The translations under genes and the position numbers were made by a program. This document shows, piece by piece, positions 48,133-56,144 of a DNA stretch of 64,000 bases; position 1 is the stretch's first letter; the number at the start of each line of letters is the position of its first letter. This DNA comes from CAWJJM01 sp963843275 (GTDB lineage: Bacteria > Acidobacteriota > Thermoanaerobaculia > Multivoradales > JBCCEF01). Under the pieces are notes generated by a model. That model was not told the DNA's origin. It saw only the letters and a program-made list of their open reading frames with translations, and made no database searches. The stretch is taken from assembly GCA_963843275.1 (NCBI GenBank), contig CAWJJM010000004.1, positions 620,001 through 684,000 of the forward strand, in the 5' to 3' direction.

Positions 48133-49142
48133 GGCAGTTCCCTACCGCCGCCCTGCTCCCAGAATTCCCGCCACCGCGCCTGCTCCGCCGGCGCCAGGCG
48201 GGCGAGGTGGCAGATGGCGTCGCCCGGGTGGACCAGCGGCAGGCGGGTGAGGCCGAGGACCACCCCCGCGTGGGGTGCCCGCTGCACGCTGCGCTCGCGG
48301 CCGAACGGGTTGGTGTTGATCGAGATCTCGGCGCCGCGGCGCAGCGGCTGGCCGAGCTCGGCCTTGAGATCGAGGATGCCGCCGGCGCGGGCGCGGATCC
48401 AGTGGCTGTCGCGCACCTCGAGGGTCAGCGGCGGCCGCTCCGGCTCGCCGGGCAGCATGTCGAGGTGGCGCAGCACGTTGAGCACGCCGCGCTTGCCGAT
48501 CTCGATGAAGGGGTGCTCGAGCCGCCGCGGGCTGCCCGCCTCGTAGACGATGGTGGGGACGCCGGCGGTGAGCGCGGCGCGCCGCAGACAGCGGTCCGGG
48601 CCGCGGCCGTGCACGACCATCGCGGCGCCGAAGGCGTGCGCCAGGCGGGCGGTCTCGGGGTGGTCGAGGTCGGCCCGCACCTGCGGGAAGTTGGAGCGCT
48701 CGCCACCCGCGGTGTGCAGGTCGATGCCGTAGTCGCTGCGCCGCACCACTTCGGTGAACAGGGTGTGCGCCAGCCGCGAGGTGAGCGAGCCGCGGGCGCT
48801 GCCGGGGAAGGAGCGGTTGAGGTCGCGGCGGTCGGGCAGCCGGCGGTCCTGGTTGAGGAACGCGGGGACGTTGGCCACCGGCACCGCGATGACCGTGCCG
48901 GCGAGCCCGAGCAGCGGACCGTCGTTGAGCAGGTCGCGGAGAATGCCGACGCCGTTGAGCTCGTCGCCGTGGATCGAGGCGGTGAGGAAGACGGTGGGGC
49001 CGGGCTCGGCACCGTGCACCACGGTGACCGGGATCGACACCGCCTCCGCCGTGTAGCTCTCCGAGACCTTGAGGCGGAGCTCGCCGATCTGCCCCGGGAG
49101 GACCCGGGTGCCGGCGACGTCGAGGGGGCCCCAGGTCGGCAT
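48129..49142 (-). CDS. Succinylglutamate desuccinylase/aspartoacylase family zinc enzyme
   Basis: A 337-residue M14-like amidohydrolase. Zinc ligands are seen in TASIHGDELNGVG (His and Glu of H-G-D-E) and GIDLHTAGGERSN (His). The RDLNRSFPG block and the substrate Arg pair are typical. The Glu base is in TIVYEAGSPRRLE. A barrel-sandwich C-terminal domain ends in IRARAGGILDLKAELG. Genes of this family often accompany rimK. It may trim N-acyl or glutamyl-type modifications, which is inference from context. Confidence 0.85.
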   Translation of the reverse strand: MPTWGPLDVAGTRVLPGQIGELRLKVSESYTAEAVSIPVTVVHGAEPGPTVFLTASIHGDELNGVGILRDLLNDGPLLGLAGTVIAVPVANVPAFLNQDRRLPDRRDLNRSFPGSARGSLTSRLAHTLFTEVVRRSDYGIDLHTAGGERSNFPQVRADLDHPETARLAHAFGAAMVVHGRGPDRCLRRAALTAGVPTIVYEAGSPRRLEHPFIEIGKRGVLNVLRHLDMLPGEPERPPLTLEVRDSHWIRARAGGILDLKAELGQPLRRGAEISINTNPFGRERSVQRAPHAGVVLGLTRLPLVHPGDAICHLARLAPAEQARWREFWEQGGGRELP

Positions 49143-49195
49143 CGTCCGGTCAGCGGGTGGAGCGGGGCGGAGCGGGGCGGTCCACCGGCGTCGCC

Positions 49196-50110
49196 CTAGC
49201 CGCGCCCACGGGTGCGGGTGTCGCCGCTCGGCGCGTGCTCGATGACGAAGTCGATCATCGCGCCGGCGACGTCGAGGCCGGTGGCGCGCTCGATGCCCTG
49301 CAGGCCCGGCGAGCTGTTGACCTCGAGCACCATCGGCCCCTCGTCCGAGGGGATCATGTCGACGCCCGCGATGTTGAGGCCGAGCACGTCGGCCGCGGCC
49401 AGCGCCGTGCGCTCCATCTCGGCGTCGAGCTCCACCGCCTTGGCCGAGCCGCCGCGGTGGATGTTGCTGCGGAACTCGCCCGGCTCGGCGCGGCGCTCCA
49501 TCGCCGCCACCACCCGGCCGCCGACCACGATGGCGCGGTAGTCGACGCCCGCCGACTCCTTGATGAACTTCTGGATCAGGATGTTCTGCTTCAGCGAGTG
49601 CATGGCGTCGAGCACCGACTCGGCGGACTTCACCGACTCTGCGAGGATCACCCCGACCCCCTGGGTTCCCTCGAGGAGCTTGAGGATCACCGGCGCGCCG
49701 CCCACCTTGGCGACGGCGCGGCGCACGTCGTCGCGGCTGCGTGCGAAGGCGGTGGGAGGGATGCCGATGTCGTGGCGCGAGAAGAGCTGCAGGCTGCGCA
49801 GCTTGTCGCGGCTGCGGGCGATCGCCTGGCTCTCGTTGGCCGGGAACACCCCCATCATCTCGAACTGGCGCAGCACCGCCAGCCCGAAGAAGGTGATCGA
49901 GGCGCCGATGCGCGGCACCACCCCGTCGACACCGCTGACCGGACGGCCGCCGAAGGAGACCTCCGGGCGCTTCTTCGACAGGTTGACCACGCAGTGGAGG
50001 GCGTCCAGAACCTGGACGTGCGCCTTGCGCTGCTCGGCGGCCTCGACCAGGCGGGCGGTGGAGTAGAGCTTGGCGTTGCGCGACAGGACGACGAGGTGGA
50101 TCGGCTTCAT
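49196..50110 (-). CDS. rimK: RimK-type glutamate ligase (ATP-grasp)
   Basis: A 304-residue ATP-grasp ligase that adds glutamate residues to a protein C-terminus, S6 in E. coli. Landmarks are VVPRIGASITFFGLAVLRQFE, the ATP loop LLEGTQGVGVILAES, FIKESAGVDYRAIVVGG, RSNIHRGGSA and metal ligands in VLEVNSSPGLQGIE. Length equals E. coli RimK. It is coupled by overlapping start and stop with the RimB-like protease gene upstream. Confidence 0.93.
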   Translation of the reverse strand: MKPIHLVVLSRNAKLYSTARLVEAAEQRKAHVQVLDALHCVVNLSKKRPEVSFGGRPVSGVDGVVPRIGASITFFGLAVLRQFEMMGVFPANESQAIARSRDKLRSLQLFSRHDIGIPPTAFARSRDDVRRAVAKVGGAPVILKLLEGTQGVGVILAESVKSAESVLDAMHSLKQNILIQKFIKESAGVDYRAIVVGGRVVAAMERRAEPGEFRSNIHRGGSAKAVELDAEMERTALAAADVLGLNIAGVDMIPSDEGPMVLEVNSSPGLQGIERATGLDVAGAMIDFVIEHAPSGDTRTRGRG

Positions 50111-50604
50111 GCGGGTCTCCCGATGCTGGGTCGCGGACGGAGCGGGTGGTGGGCGCGCTGGGCGTAGCGGGCACCGACGTCGACCAGGAAGTCTCCTTCG
50201 AGCGCCTTGCGGCCGAGCAGCATGCGGAACAGCATGCCGGAGCGGTCGGTGAGGGTGAGCAGGATCCGCTTGCGCACCGGCCCGAGGACCAGCAGGGTCT
50301 CGATGAGGGGGCGCACCTCGGCGACTCCTCCCGAGTCGGTCACCCGGACCTGGCGCAGCATGCGGGCGCGGGCGGCGACCTCGCGCCGCTCGTCGCGACG
50401 CGACAGCGGGACGGTGAAGGCGAGGTCGGCGCTGCCGTCGGCGTGGCGGGAGAGGACCTCGAGGTCGCGGACGTGCAGCGCCGAGGTGCGGGCGCCGGTG
50501 TCGATCTTGGCTTTGAGCCGGAGGATCCCGAGGTCCGGCAGGTCGAGATACTCCTTCCAGCCGATGACCACCCGGCCCCCGGACTCCCCGTCCTGCGCCG
50601 GCAT
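50107..50604 (-). CDS. RimB-like (ATP-dependent zinc protease family) retropepsin-fold protein
   Basis: A 165-residue protein of the PF05618 family: VIGWKEYLDLPDLGI, then KAKIDTGARTSALHV, with D-T-G-A as the retropepsin-type active site (about 34-37), and the strand pair RKILL-like KRILLTLTDRSGM, MLLGRKALEGDFLVD. The family is found beside rimK, where RimB is described as the protease that trims the tails. The first gene of the leftward rimB-rimK-astE-like-sppA operon, with all joints tight or overlapping. Start ATG 50604. Confidence 0.85.
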   Translation of the reverse strand: MPAQDGESGGRVVIGWKEYLDLPDLGILRLKAKIDTGARTSALHVRDLEVLSRHADGSADLAFTVPLSRRDERREVAARARMLRQVRVTDSGGVAEVRPLIETLLVLGPVRKRILLTLTDRSGMLFRMLLGRKALEGDFLVDVGARYAQRAHHPLRPRPSIGRPA

Positions 50605-50723
50605 GGAGCGGGATGTTAGCAGAGGCCGCGGTGCGCTCCGGCGCCGGAATGGAGATGCTGGCATCGCGGTTGCAAGATGTGCGTGCAACACGACACGCGT
50701 GGCAACACGCAACGAGGGTTCAT

Positions 50724-50869
50724 CGGGGGAGGTTCCCACTTACCGAATCGTATCCAGCCAACATCGAGAGATCGCGCAAGCGAGCTCCCCTTCCTAAAGA
50801 GCCAGCCAAATCCCCTACGAAACAGGGGTAGACCCACAAAATCCAGCCTAGACAGAGGAACCTCCCCCG
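50724..50869 (+). ncRNA. Candidate structured RNA, about 146 nt, unknown class
   Basis: A perfect 13-bp terminal stem joins 50724-50736 (CGGGGGAGGTTCC) with 50857-50869. Outside it, GAGGG at 50714-50718 could pair with CCCTC at 50878-50882. Inside are hairpin TCGC-GCAA-GCGA (50772-50783), a GNRA tetraloop extended by GAG/CTC across an A-G mismatch, and hairpin CCCCT-ACGAAAC-AGGGG (50812-50828). CCAGCC occurs three times in single-stranded parts (50754, 50802, 50843). The GNRA loop exists only on the plus strand, so that strand is favoured. The long closed rod recalls 6S RNA, but no 6S consensus is claimed. Confidence 0.45.
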
Positions 50870-50918
50870 TTCCTCATCCCTCCGCAGCACCCGCAGGACC
50901 GCACGAGAGCTCACCGCC

Positions 50919-50992
50919 GACACCCCGGGAACGGGGCGCCGGGCGGAGCCGTGTCGGCACGGCGGCCCGGGTGTCAGATTGGCGTTTACGCC
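50919..50992. other. Cluster of GC hairpins upstream of mutY
   Basis: GACACCCCGGG (50919-50929) pairs with CCCGGGTGTC (50966-50975) around an inner perfect hairpin GCCGTG-TCGG-CACGGC (50948-50963). Directly after comes GGCG-TTTA-CGCC (50981-50992). No U-run follows, so this is not a standard terminator. It could end or belong to the RNA upstream, or lie in the mutY leader. Confidence 0.35.
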
Positions 50993-51070
50993 GCGTCGAG
51001 ACGCCGCTTTGACGCGCCGCGGCAAAACGGCGCCGTCCGCGGCCCGCCGCTCGGGCTAGACTGCCGGGCC

Positions 51071-52171
51071 GTGCCCGTCGCTCGCCTCCTCGCCTGGTAC
51101 GACGCCCAGCGGCGCGACCTGCCGTGGCGCCGCACCCGGGACCCGTACCGCATCTGGGTGTCCGAGGTGATGCTGCAGCAGACCCGTGTCGACGCCGTCG
51201 TCGCGCCCTACCGGCGCTTCCTCGACCGCTTCCCCGACCTGCCGTCGCTGGCCGCCGCCGACCTCCCCGAGGTGCTGGCGGCGTGGTCGGGCCTGGGCTA
51301 CTACCGCCGCGCCCGCCAGCTCCACGCCGCCGCCCGCCGGGTTGCGGCCGCCGGGGGAGAGCTGCCGCGCACGGAGGAGGGCCTCCGCGAGCTCCCGGGG
51401 ATCGGCCCCTACACCGCGGCCGCGGTCGCCAGCATCGCCTTCGGGGTCGCCGTGCCGGTGCTCGACGGCAACGTCGAGCGGGTGCTGGCCCGCACCGGCG
51501 CCCTGGAGGACGATCCGCGCTCGGCGCCCGGCCGGCGGCGTCTGCGGGCCGCCGCCGAGGAGCTGCTCTCCCCGCACCGGCCGGGCGACTCGAACCAGGC
51601 CGTGATGGAGCTCGGGGCCACCGTCTGCACGCCGCGCCGGCCCGATTGCGCCGCCTGCCCGCTGCGGCAGCCGGAGCCGGGCTGGGACGGCTGCGCCGCC
51701 GCCGCCCGCGGCGAGCCCGAGAGGTACCCGCCGCCGCGACGCCGCCGGGCCGCCGAGCACCAGCGCCGGCTGGTCGCCCTGGTCGAACGCGCCGGCGGCG
51801 AGGTGCTGCTCTTCCGCCGGCCGGACGACAGCGCGCTGCTGGCCGGGACGTGGGAGCTTCCCTGGTGTGCGGCGGACGCCGGCGCCGCCGGCGCCGCCGC
51901 CGCCCTGGAGCGCCGCTACGGCGGGCGCTGGAAGCTCGGCGAGCGGCTGGGCGACGCCCGCCACGGCATCACCTACCGCGCCCTCGAGCTCGCCGTCCAT
52001 CGCGCCGAGCGCGAGGCCACCGACCGCGCGGCGCCCGCCGCCGGCGGCGAGCCGGGGTGGTTCCCGCGCGCCCGGCTCGGCGAGCTGCCGCTGTCGTCGA
52101 TGGTGGGGAAGGCGCTGGCGGTGGCCGACGGCGCGGCGGTCACCCCTCGGAGAGGTCGCCGCCGGAGATGA
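51071..52171 (+). CDS. mutY: A/G-specific adenine glycosylase MutY
   Basis: Removes adenine opposite 8-oxoguanine. 366 residues: DLPWRRTRDPYRIWVSEVMLQQTRVD (catalytic Glu in S-E-V-M-L-Q-Q-T), the helix-hairpin-helix LPGIGPYTAAAVASIAFG with catalytic Asp in VPVLDGNVERVL, and the 4Fe-4S cysteines in ATVCTPRRPDCAACPL and DGC. The C-terminal Nudix-like domain contains LLAGTWELPW. The last two cysteines are 11 residues apart, against the usual 5. GTG start at 51071. The tail overlaps the convergent cNMP-binding gene by 32 bases. Confidence 0.92.
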   Translation: MPVARLLAWYDAQRRDLPWRRTRDPYRIWVSEVMLQQTRVDAVVAPYRRFLDRFPDLPSLAAADLPEVLAAWSGLGYYRRARQLHAAARRVAAAGGELPRTEEGLRELPGIGPYTAAAVASIAFGVAVPVLDGNVERVLARTGALEDDPRSAPGRRRLRAAAEELLSPHRPGDSNQAVMELGATVCTPRRPDCAACPLRQPEPGWDGCAAAARGEPERYPPPRRRRAAEHQRRLVALVERAGGEVLLFRRPDDSALLAGTWELPWCAADAGAAGAAAALERRYGGRWKLGERLGDARHGITYRALELAVHRAEREATDRAAPAAGGEPGWFPRARLGELPLSSMVGKALAVADGAAVTPRRGRRRR

Positions 52172-53126
52172 TGAACCAGCCGACGATCTTGTCGTCGAGC
52201 TCGCGCAGCCGCCGGGCGACCAGCGAGCAGAGCAGCTTGAGCAGCCGCAGCGACGACACCTTGTGGATGTCGAGGATCCCCTCCAGCACCTCGCGGGGGA
52301 TCGCCAGCACCACGGCGCCGCCGGCGTCGGCCTTGGCGTCGGCCGAGCGCGGCTGGCGATCGATCAACGCCATCTCGCCGAAGTAGTCGCCGCGCTCGAG
52401 GAAGGCGAGCGCCTCCTCGCCGGCGCCGGGGATGAACTTGGAGATCATCACCCGCCCTTCGAGCACCACGTAGAGGGCGTCGCCGTCGTCCCCCTCGTGG
52501 AAGATCTCTTCGCCCGGCGCCAGCTTGCGCTCCTTGGACAGCGAGGTCAGGAAGTGGATCTCGAGGCTGGAGAGGCGCTGCTCCTCGAACAGCCGGCGCT
52601 TGTCGTCGAGGCGGATCTTGAACCCCGGCCGCGGCGCGTCCCCCTGGCCGCCCCGCAGCTCGGGCGGCGCCCCCGCCTGTTCGGTGAAGAAGCGGGTCAA
52701 CCGGTCGTTGGTGCGGCGCAGCTTGCTCGACAGCGCCTTCCAGAAGGTCCAGTAGAGCGCCAGGTGGATCTGCGGCTCGGCGTCGGTCAGCGCGGCGACC
52801 GCCACCGGGTTGATCGCCAGCAGGTCGCACTCGCTGCCGGTGACGGCGTCGCTGGAGCGGTCGCCGCCGTCGACGAAGCTGGTCTCGCCGAACATGTCGC
52901 CGGGGCCGAGGGCGGCGAGGCGGAACTCCCCGTAGGTCGTGGTGCGCAGGATGTGGACCTCGCCGCGCTCGATGACGTAGGCCTCCTGCGTGGGGTCGCC
53001 CTGCCGGATGACCGAGGCGCCGGGCGGAAAGTGGGTGCGCGACACGCAGCCGGCGAGCTTCTCGAGCTGGGAGTCGGTGAAGTGGGAGAAGACGTCCCAC
53101 GGTCGGAGGCGGACGGCGAGGCTCAC
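52140..53126 (-). CDS. Double cyclic-nucleotide-binding-domain protein
   Basis: A 328-residue protein with two CAP-type cNMP-binding domains, about 10-125 (FPPGASVIRQGDPTQEAYVIERGEV, LGPGDMFGETSFVD) and about 190-305 (LAPGEEIFHEGDDGDALYVVLEGRV, ERGDYFGEMALID). Both contain the F-G-E phosphate-binding cassette. No helix-turn-helix or enzyme domain is visible, so it may act as a cNMP-sensing adaptor. GTG start at 53126. Confidence 0.85.
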   Translation of the reverse strand: MSLAVRLRPWDVFSHFTDSQLEKLAGCVSRTHFPPGASVIRQGDPTQEAYVIERGEVHILRTTTYGEFRLAALGPGDMFGETSFVDGGDRSSDAVTGSECDLLAINPVAVAALTDAEPQIHLALYWTFWKALSSKLRRTNDRLTRFFTEQAGAPPELRGGQGDAPRPGFKIRLDDKRRLFEEQRLSSLEIHFLTSLSKERKLAPGEEIFHEGDDGDALYVVLEGRVMISKFIPGAGEEALAFLERGDYFGEMALIDRQPRSADAKADAGGAVVLAIPREVLEGILDIHKVSSLRLLKLLCSLVARRLRELDDKIVGWFIISGGDLSEG

Positions 53127-53227
53127 GGCGCCGCATTGTATCGAGCGTCGTCGATAGATGTCGCGCCCCGGCGCCGCGACCGGGAGACCGCGCCGGCCCC
53201 GCCGGGTCGGCGGCGGGCCGGCGGCCC

Positions 53228-53803
53228 TCAGATCGGGATCTCGAGCTGGGCCGGCCGCAGGCGGTCCAGCGCCACCGCCTCCACGGCGTCGAGCCACGTC
53301 GAGCGGTCGGCCGGGTCGAGGCGGAACGCGGCCAGGCCACGGCGGTCGAGCTCGGCGTCGAGCCGCTCGTCGACGGCGCGCTGGAAGGAGGGGTCGGCCG
53401 AGCGGACACCGTCGGGGCGGGGATCGTCGAGGACCGGCACGTGGACCAGCAGGTCGTAGGTGGCCATCCACGCCGCGATCAGCGGCTCGAGCTCGGGGCG
53501 GGGCGGGGCGGCGAGCAGCAGGTACACGTAGTTGTCGAGCACGCTGCGATCGCAGATCACCACCGGGTAGCGGTCGGCGGCGAGGATCTCCTCGGCGATC
53601 TGGGTGTGGAGGATCCAGGACTCCGAGGCGATCGAGGTCTCCTGGTTGATCGGCAGCGGGCAGCGGCGGGCGACCTCGTGGACCACCTCCACGGCGTGGT
53701 CGCGGACCTTGAGGCGGGCGGCGAGCCCGTAGCAGAGGGTGGTCTTGCCGACGCCGTGCGAGCCGATGAAGGCGATCTTGAGGCGCTCGGCGGGGGGCGG
53801 CAT
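53228..53803 (-). CDS. P-loop ATPase, NadR/AAA_28-like
   Basis: A 191-residue protein with Walker A FIGSHGVGKTTLCYGLA (about 12-28), HEVARRCPLPIN, an ICDRSVLDNYVYLL block and LLVHVPVLDDPRPDGVRSADPSFQ. It matches the AAA_28 group related to the nicotinamide-riboside kinase part of NadR, and no NadR N-terminal domain is present. The substrate is unknown. Start ATG 53803 was chosen because it precedes the Walker region by a short normal distance. Confidence 0.78.
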   Translation of the reverse strand: MPPPAERLKIAFIGSHGVGKTTLCYGLAARLKVRDHAVEVVHEVARRCPLPINQETSIASESWILHTQIAEEILAADRYPVVICDRSVLDNYVYLLLAAPPRPELEPLIAAWMATYDLLVHVPVLDDPRPDGVRSADPSFQRAVDERLDAELDRRGLAAFRLDPADRSTWLDAVEAVALDRLRPAQLEIPI

Positions 53804-53891
53804 GGCGGCGAGCCTAGCCGATCGGCGGCAGGGTGGAATGCGGGCGCCCGCGAGCGCCGTGCCCACCGCTCGGCCCCTGGAGGCCTCTCTC

Positions 53892-55244
53892 CTACGGGAT
53901 CGGGCCGGCGGGCCGGCGGTGCGGGGTGGCCGGGGGCGCGGCGCCGCCGCCGGCGTCGATCCCGCCCAGCGTGGTCTCGAGGACGTCGAGGGCGCCGGCG
54001 AGCTGGCGCCGGGTGACGGTCAGCGGCGGGACGATCTGGGCGACGCGCCCCTCCGGCCCGCCGGCGAGCAGCAGCACGCCGCGCGCCGCCGCGCCGCGGA
54101 CCAGGGCGCCGGCCGCGGCCGCGTCGCGCAGCTCGATCCCCCACAGCAGGCCGCTGCCGCGCACCGCGGAGACGGCCGGGAAGCGCCCCGGCCAGCCCGC
54201 CAGGCGCCGGCCGAGCCCCCGGCCGCGGCGCCGGGCGCGGCGCGGCAGGTCGCGCTTCTCCAGCACGTCGAGGGTGGCGAGGGCGGCGGCGCAGGCCAGC
54301 GGGTGGGCCACGAAGGTGGCGGTGTGGCGGGCCTCGCCGTCGCTGCGCCAGGCCGCCATCACCTCGGCGGCGCCGACCACGGCCGCGATCGGCAGGCCGC
54401 CGCCCAGCGCCTTGCCGAGCACCAGGAGGTCCGGCCGCACGCCCTCGGCGTCGACCGCGAACCAGTGTCCGGTGCGGCCGAAGCCGGTGAACACCTCGTC
54501 GGCGACGAGCAGCGCGCCGTGGCGGCGGCAGACGGCGGCGAGGGCGGGGAGCCAGCCGGGGGGCGGCAGGATCACCCCTTCCCGGCCCACCACCGGCTCG
54601 ACCACGACGGCGGCGAGATCGCCGGCGACGGCCGCCACCCGCTCCGGGTCGGCGCCGTAGGGGAGCCGGTGGACGTGCGGGTGGAGGTGGGCGGCGAACG
54701 GGTCGCGGAAGGCCGGGCGGGAGGTGAGCGCCAGGGCGCCGGCGGTGACGCCGTGGTAGGCGGGCGCGAAGGCGAGGACGTCGCGGCGGCCGGTGGCCAG
54801 CAACGCCGTCTTCACCGCCACCTCGACGGCTTCGGCGCCCGAGATGCCGAAGTAGACGCGCGCGCCGGCGGCGCCGGCGGCCACCGGGGCGCGGCGGGCC
54901 AGGCGCTCGGCGAGCTCGACCCGTGCCGGATGGGCGTGGACGTCGCCGAGGGCGTGGACCAGGCGGGTCGCCTGGCGGCGCACCGCCGCCACCACCCGCG
55001 GGTGGCGGTGGCCCACCGCGGCGACCCCGAAGCCGGCGGTCAGGTCGACGTAGCGGTTGCCGTCGACGTCGAGGACGTTGGCGCCCCGCGCCGCCTCCCA
55101 GAGCAGGCTGGGGGCGTCGCCGACGAGGGTGTTGACGCCGGGGGCCTCGGCGCCGCCCAGGCGCGCGGAGAGCTGCCGGGCGCGCGGCCCCGGCGGCGGC
55201 ACCACCATCCGCGGCGGCAGGTCGCCGCGCCCCAGCCGGCTCAC
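53892..55244 (-). CDS. Class III PLP-dependent aminotransferase
   Basis: A fold-type I aminotransferase of 450 residues. The PLP phosphate loop is GISGAEAVEVAVKTALL, the cofactor Asp is in LLVADEVFTGFGRTG, and the Schiff-base Lys is in LLVLGKALGGGLPIAAVVG. The N-terminus N-V-L-D-V-D-G-N-R-Y-V-D-L-T-A-G-F-G-V-A-A-V-G-H is typical of acetylornithine/GABA-type enzymes. The amino donor cannot be assigned. The GTG start at 55244 overlaps the recR stop, so it is transcribed with dnaX-ebfC-recR. Confidence 0.88.
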   Translation of the reverse strand: MSRLGRGDLPPRMVVPPPGPRARQLSARLGGAEAPGVNTLVGDAPSLLWEAARGANVLDVDGNRYVDLTAGFGVAAVGHRHPRVVAAVRRQATRLVHALGDVHAHPARVELAERLARRAPVAAGAAGARVYFGISGAEAVEVAVKTALLATGRRDVLAFAPAYHGVTAGALALTSRPAFRDPFAAHLHPHVHRLPYGADPERVAAVAGDLAAVVVEPVVGREGVILPPPGWLPALAAVCRRHGALLVADEVFTGFGRTGHWFAVDAEGVRPDLLVLGKALGGGLPIAAVVGAAEVMAAWRSDGEARHTATFVAHPLACAAALATLDVLEKRDLPRRARRRGRGLGRRLAGWPGRFPAVSAVRGSGLLWGIELRDAAAAGALVRGAAARGVLLLAGGPEGRVAQIVPPLTVTRRQLAGALDVLETTLGGIDAGGGAAPPATPHRRPAGPIP

Positions 55245-55834
55245 AGGTCGCGGCGGCCGGCGATCGAGCGGCCGAGGGTGGCCTCGTCGGTGTACTCGAT
55301 GTCGCCGCCGATCGGCATCCCGAAGGCGAGCCGGCTCACCCGCGGGCCGCGCGGCTTGACGACCCGCGCCAGGTAGAGCGCGGTGGCCTCGCCCTCGACG
55401 TTGGGGTTGGTGGCGAGGATGACCTCCTCGATCCCTTCGAGGCGGCCGAGCAGCCCGGGGACGTCGATCTCGTCGGGGCCGATGCCGCGGTGCGGTCGCA
55501 GGGCGCCGAGCAGCACGTGGTAGAGGCCGTGGTACTCGCCGGTGCGCTCGATCGGCTCGATGTTGAAGGGCTCCTCGACGACGCAGATGCGGGCGCGGTC
55601 GCGCCGCGGGTCGGAGCAGATCCGGCAGGGGTCCTCGGCGGTGATGGCGTTGCAGACCGAGCAGTGGAACAGGCGGTCCTTGACCTCGACCAGCGCCGTG
55701 GCGAGGGCCTCCACCTCCGCCCGCGGCACCTTCAGCAGGTGGTGGGCGAGGCGGGTGGCCGTCTTGGGGCCGATCGAGGGCAGCCGCGCCAGCTCGCCGA
55801 CCAGCCGTGCCAGGGGATCCGGTGCGATGGGCGT
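55241..55834 (-). CDS. recR: Recombination mediator RecR (no standard start codon visible)
   Basis: Works with RecF and RecO to load RecA. The helix-hairpin-helix start LARLPSIGPKTATRLAHHLL, the zinc finger CSVCNAITAEDPCRIC and the Toprim domain (ICVVEEPFNIEPIERTGEYHGLYHVLLG, NPNVEGEATALYL) are all there. The last in-frame codons before the domain contain no ATG, GTG or TTG up to the ebfC stop. An ACG (55834), an ATC (55828) or a CTG (55813) would have to serve, unless one base is wrong. About 197 residues, normal length. Confidence 0.88.
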   Translation of the reverse strand, partial: TPIAPDPLARLVGELARLPSIGPKTATRLAHHLLKVPRAEVEALATALVEVKDRLFHCSVCNAITAEDPCRICSDPRRDRARICVVEEPFNIEPIERTGEYHGLYHVLLGALRPHRGIGPDEIDVPGLLGRLEGIEEVILATNPNVEGEATALYLARVVKPRGPRVSRLAFGMPIGGDIEYTDEATLGRSIAGRRDL

Positions 55835-55847
55835 GGCCTCGGGCGCC

Positions 55848-56144
55848 CTAGAAGATGTTGGGCAGGCCGGCGGCCATCGAGCCCACCTTGCCCTTGAGCT
55901 CGTCGTCGACCTTGCGGGTGGCCTCGTTGAAGGCCGCCAGCACCAGGTCCTCGAGCATCGAGGGGTCCTCGGGGTCGAGGACCTCGGGATCGACCTTGAC
56001 CGCCACCACCTGCTTGTGGCCGGTCATGCGGACGGTGACCATGCCGCCGCCCACGGAGGACTCGACGACCGTCTCGGCGAGCTCCTTCTGCAAGCGGTCC
56101 TGCATCTCCTGTGCTTGCTTCATCAACTGCTTGATGCTGCTCAT
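55848..56144 (-). CDS. ebfC: YbaB/EbfC nucleoid-associated protein
   Basis: A 98-residue DNA-binding protein: an N-terminal helix (KQLMKQAQEMQDRLQKELAE), then the strand region VESSVGGGMVTVRMTGHKQVVAVKVDPEVLDP and a C-terminal helix, ending MAAGLPNIF. Its usual place between dnaX and recR is kept, with ATGA overlap to dnaX. Confidence 0.95.
   Translation of the reverse strand: MSSIKQLMKQAQEMQDRLQKELAETVVESSVGGGMVTVRMTGHKQVVAVKVDPEVLDPEDPSMLEDLVLAAFNEATRKVDDELKGKVGSMAAGLPNIF

Larger units (their letters stand above)
50605..51070. other. 466-base gene-free region between divergent rimB and mutY
   Basis: The base composition drops here (about 50700-50880 is visibly less GC-rich). Short frames in it have no family features. 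It holds the candidate RNA at 50724-50869 and a run of hairpins at 50919-50992, listed separately. The promoters of rimB and mutY must lie here, but I could not assign them with confidence; TAACAT at 50618-50613 (minus) is one weak -10 option. Confidence 0.5.

Noticed and set aside
50677..51012. Short open frames in the rimB-mutY gap
   Set aside because: No ribosome site, no family features, and they cross the palindromic RNA-like element.
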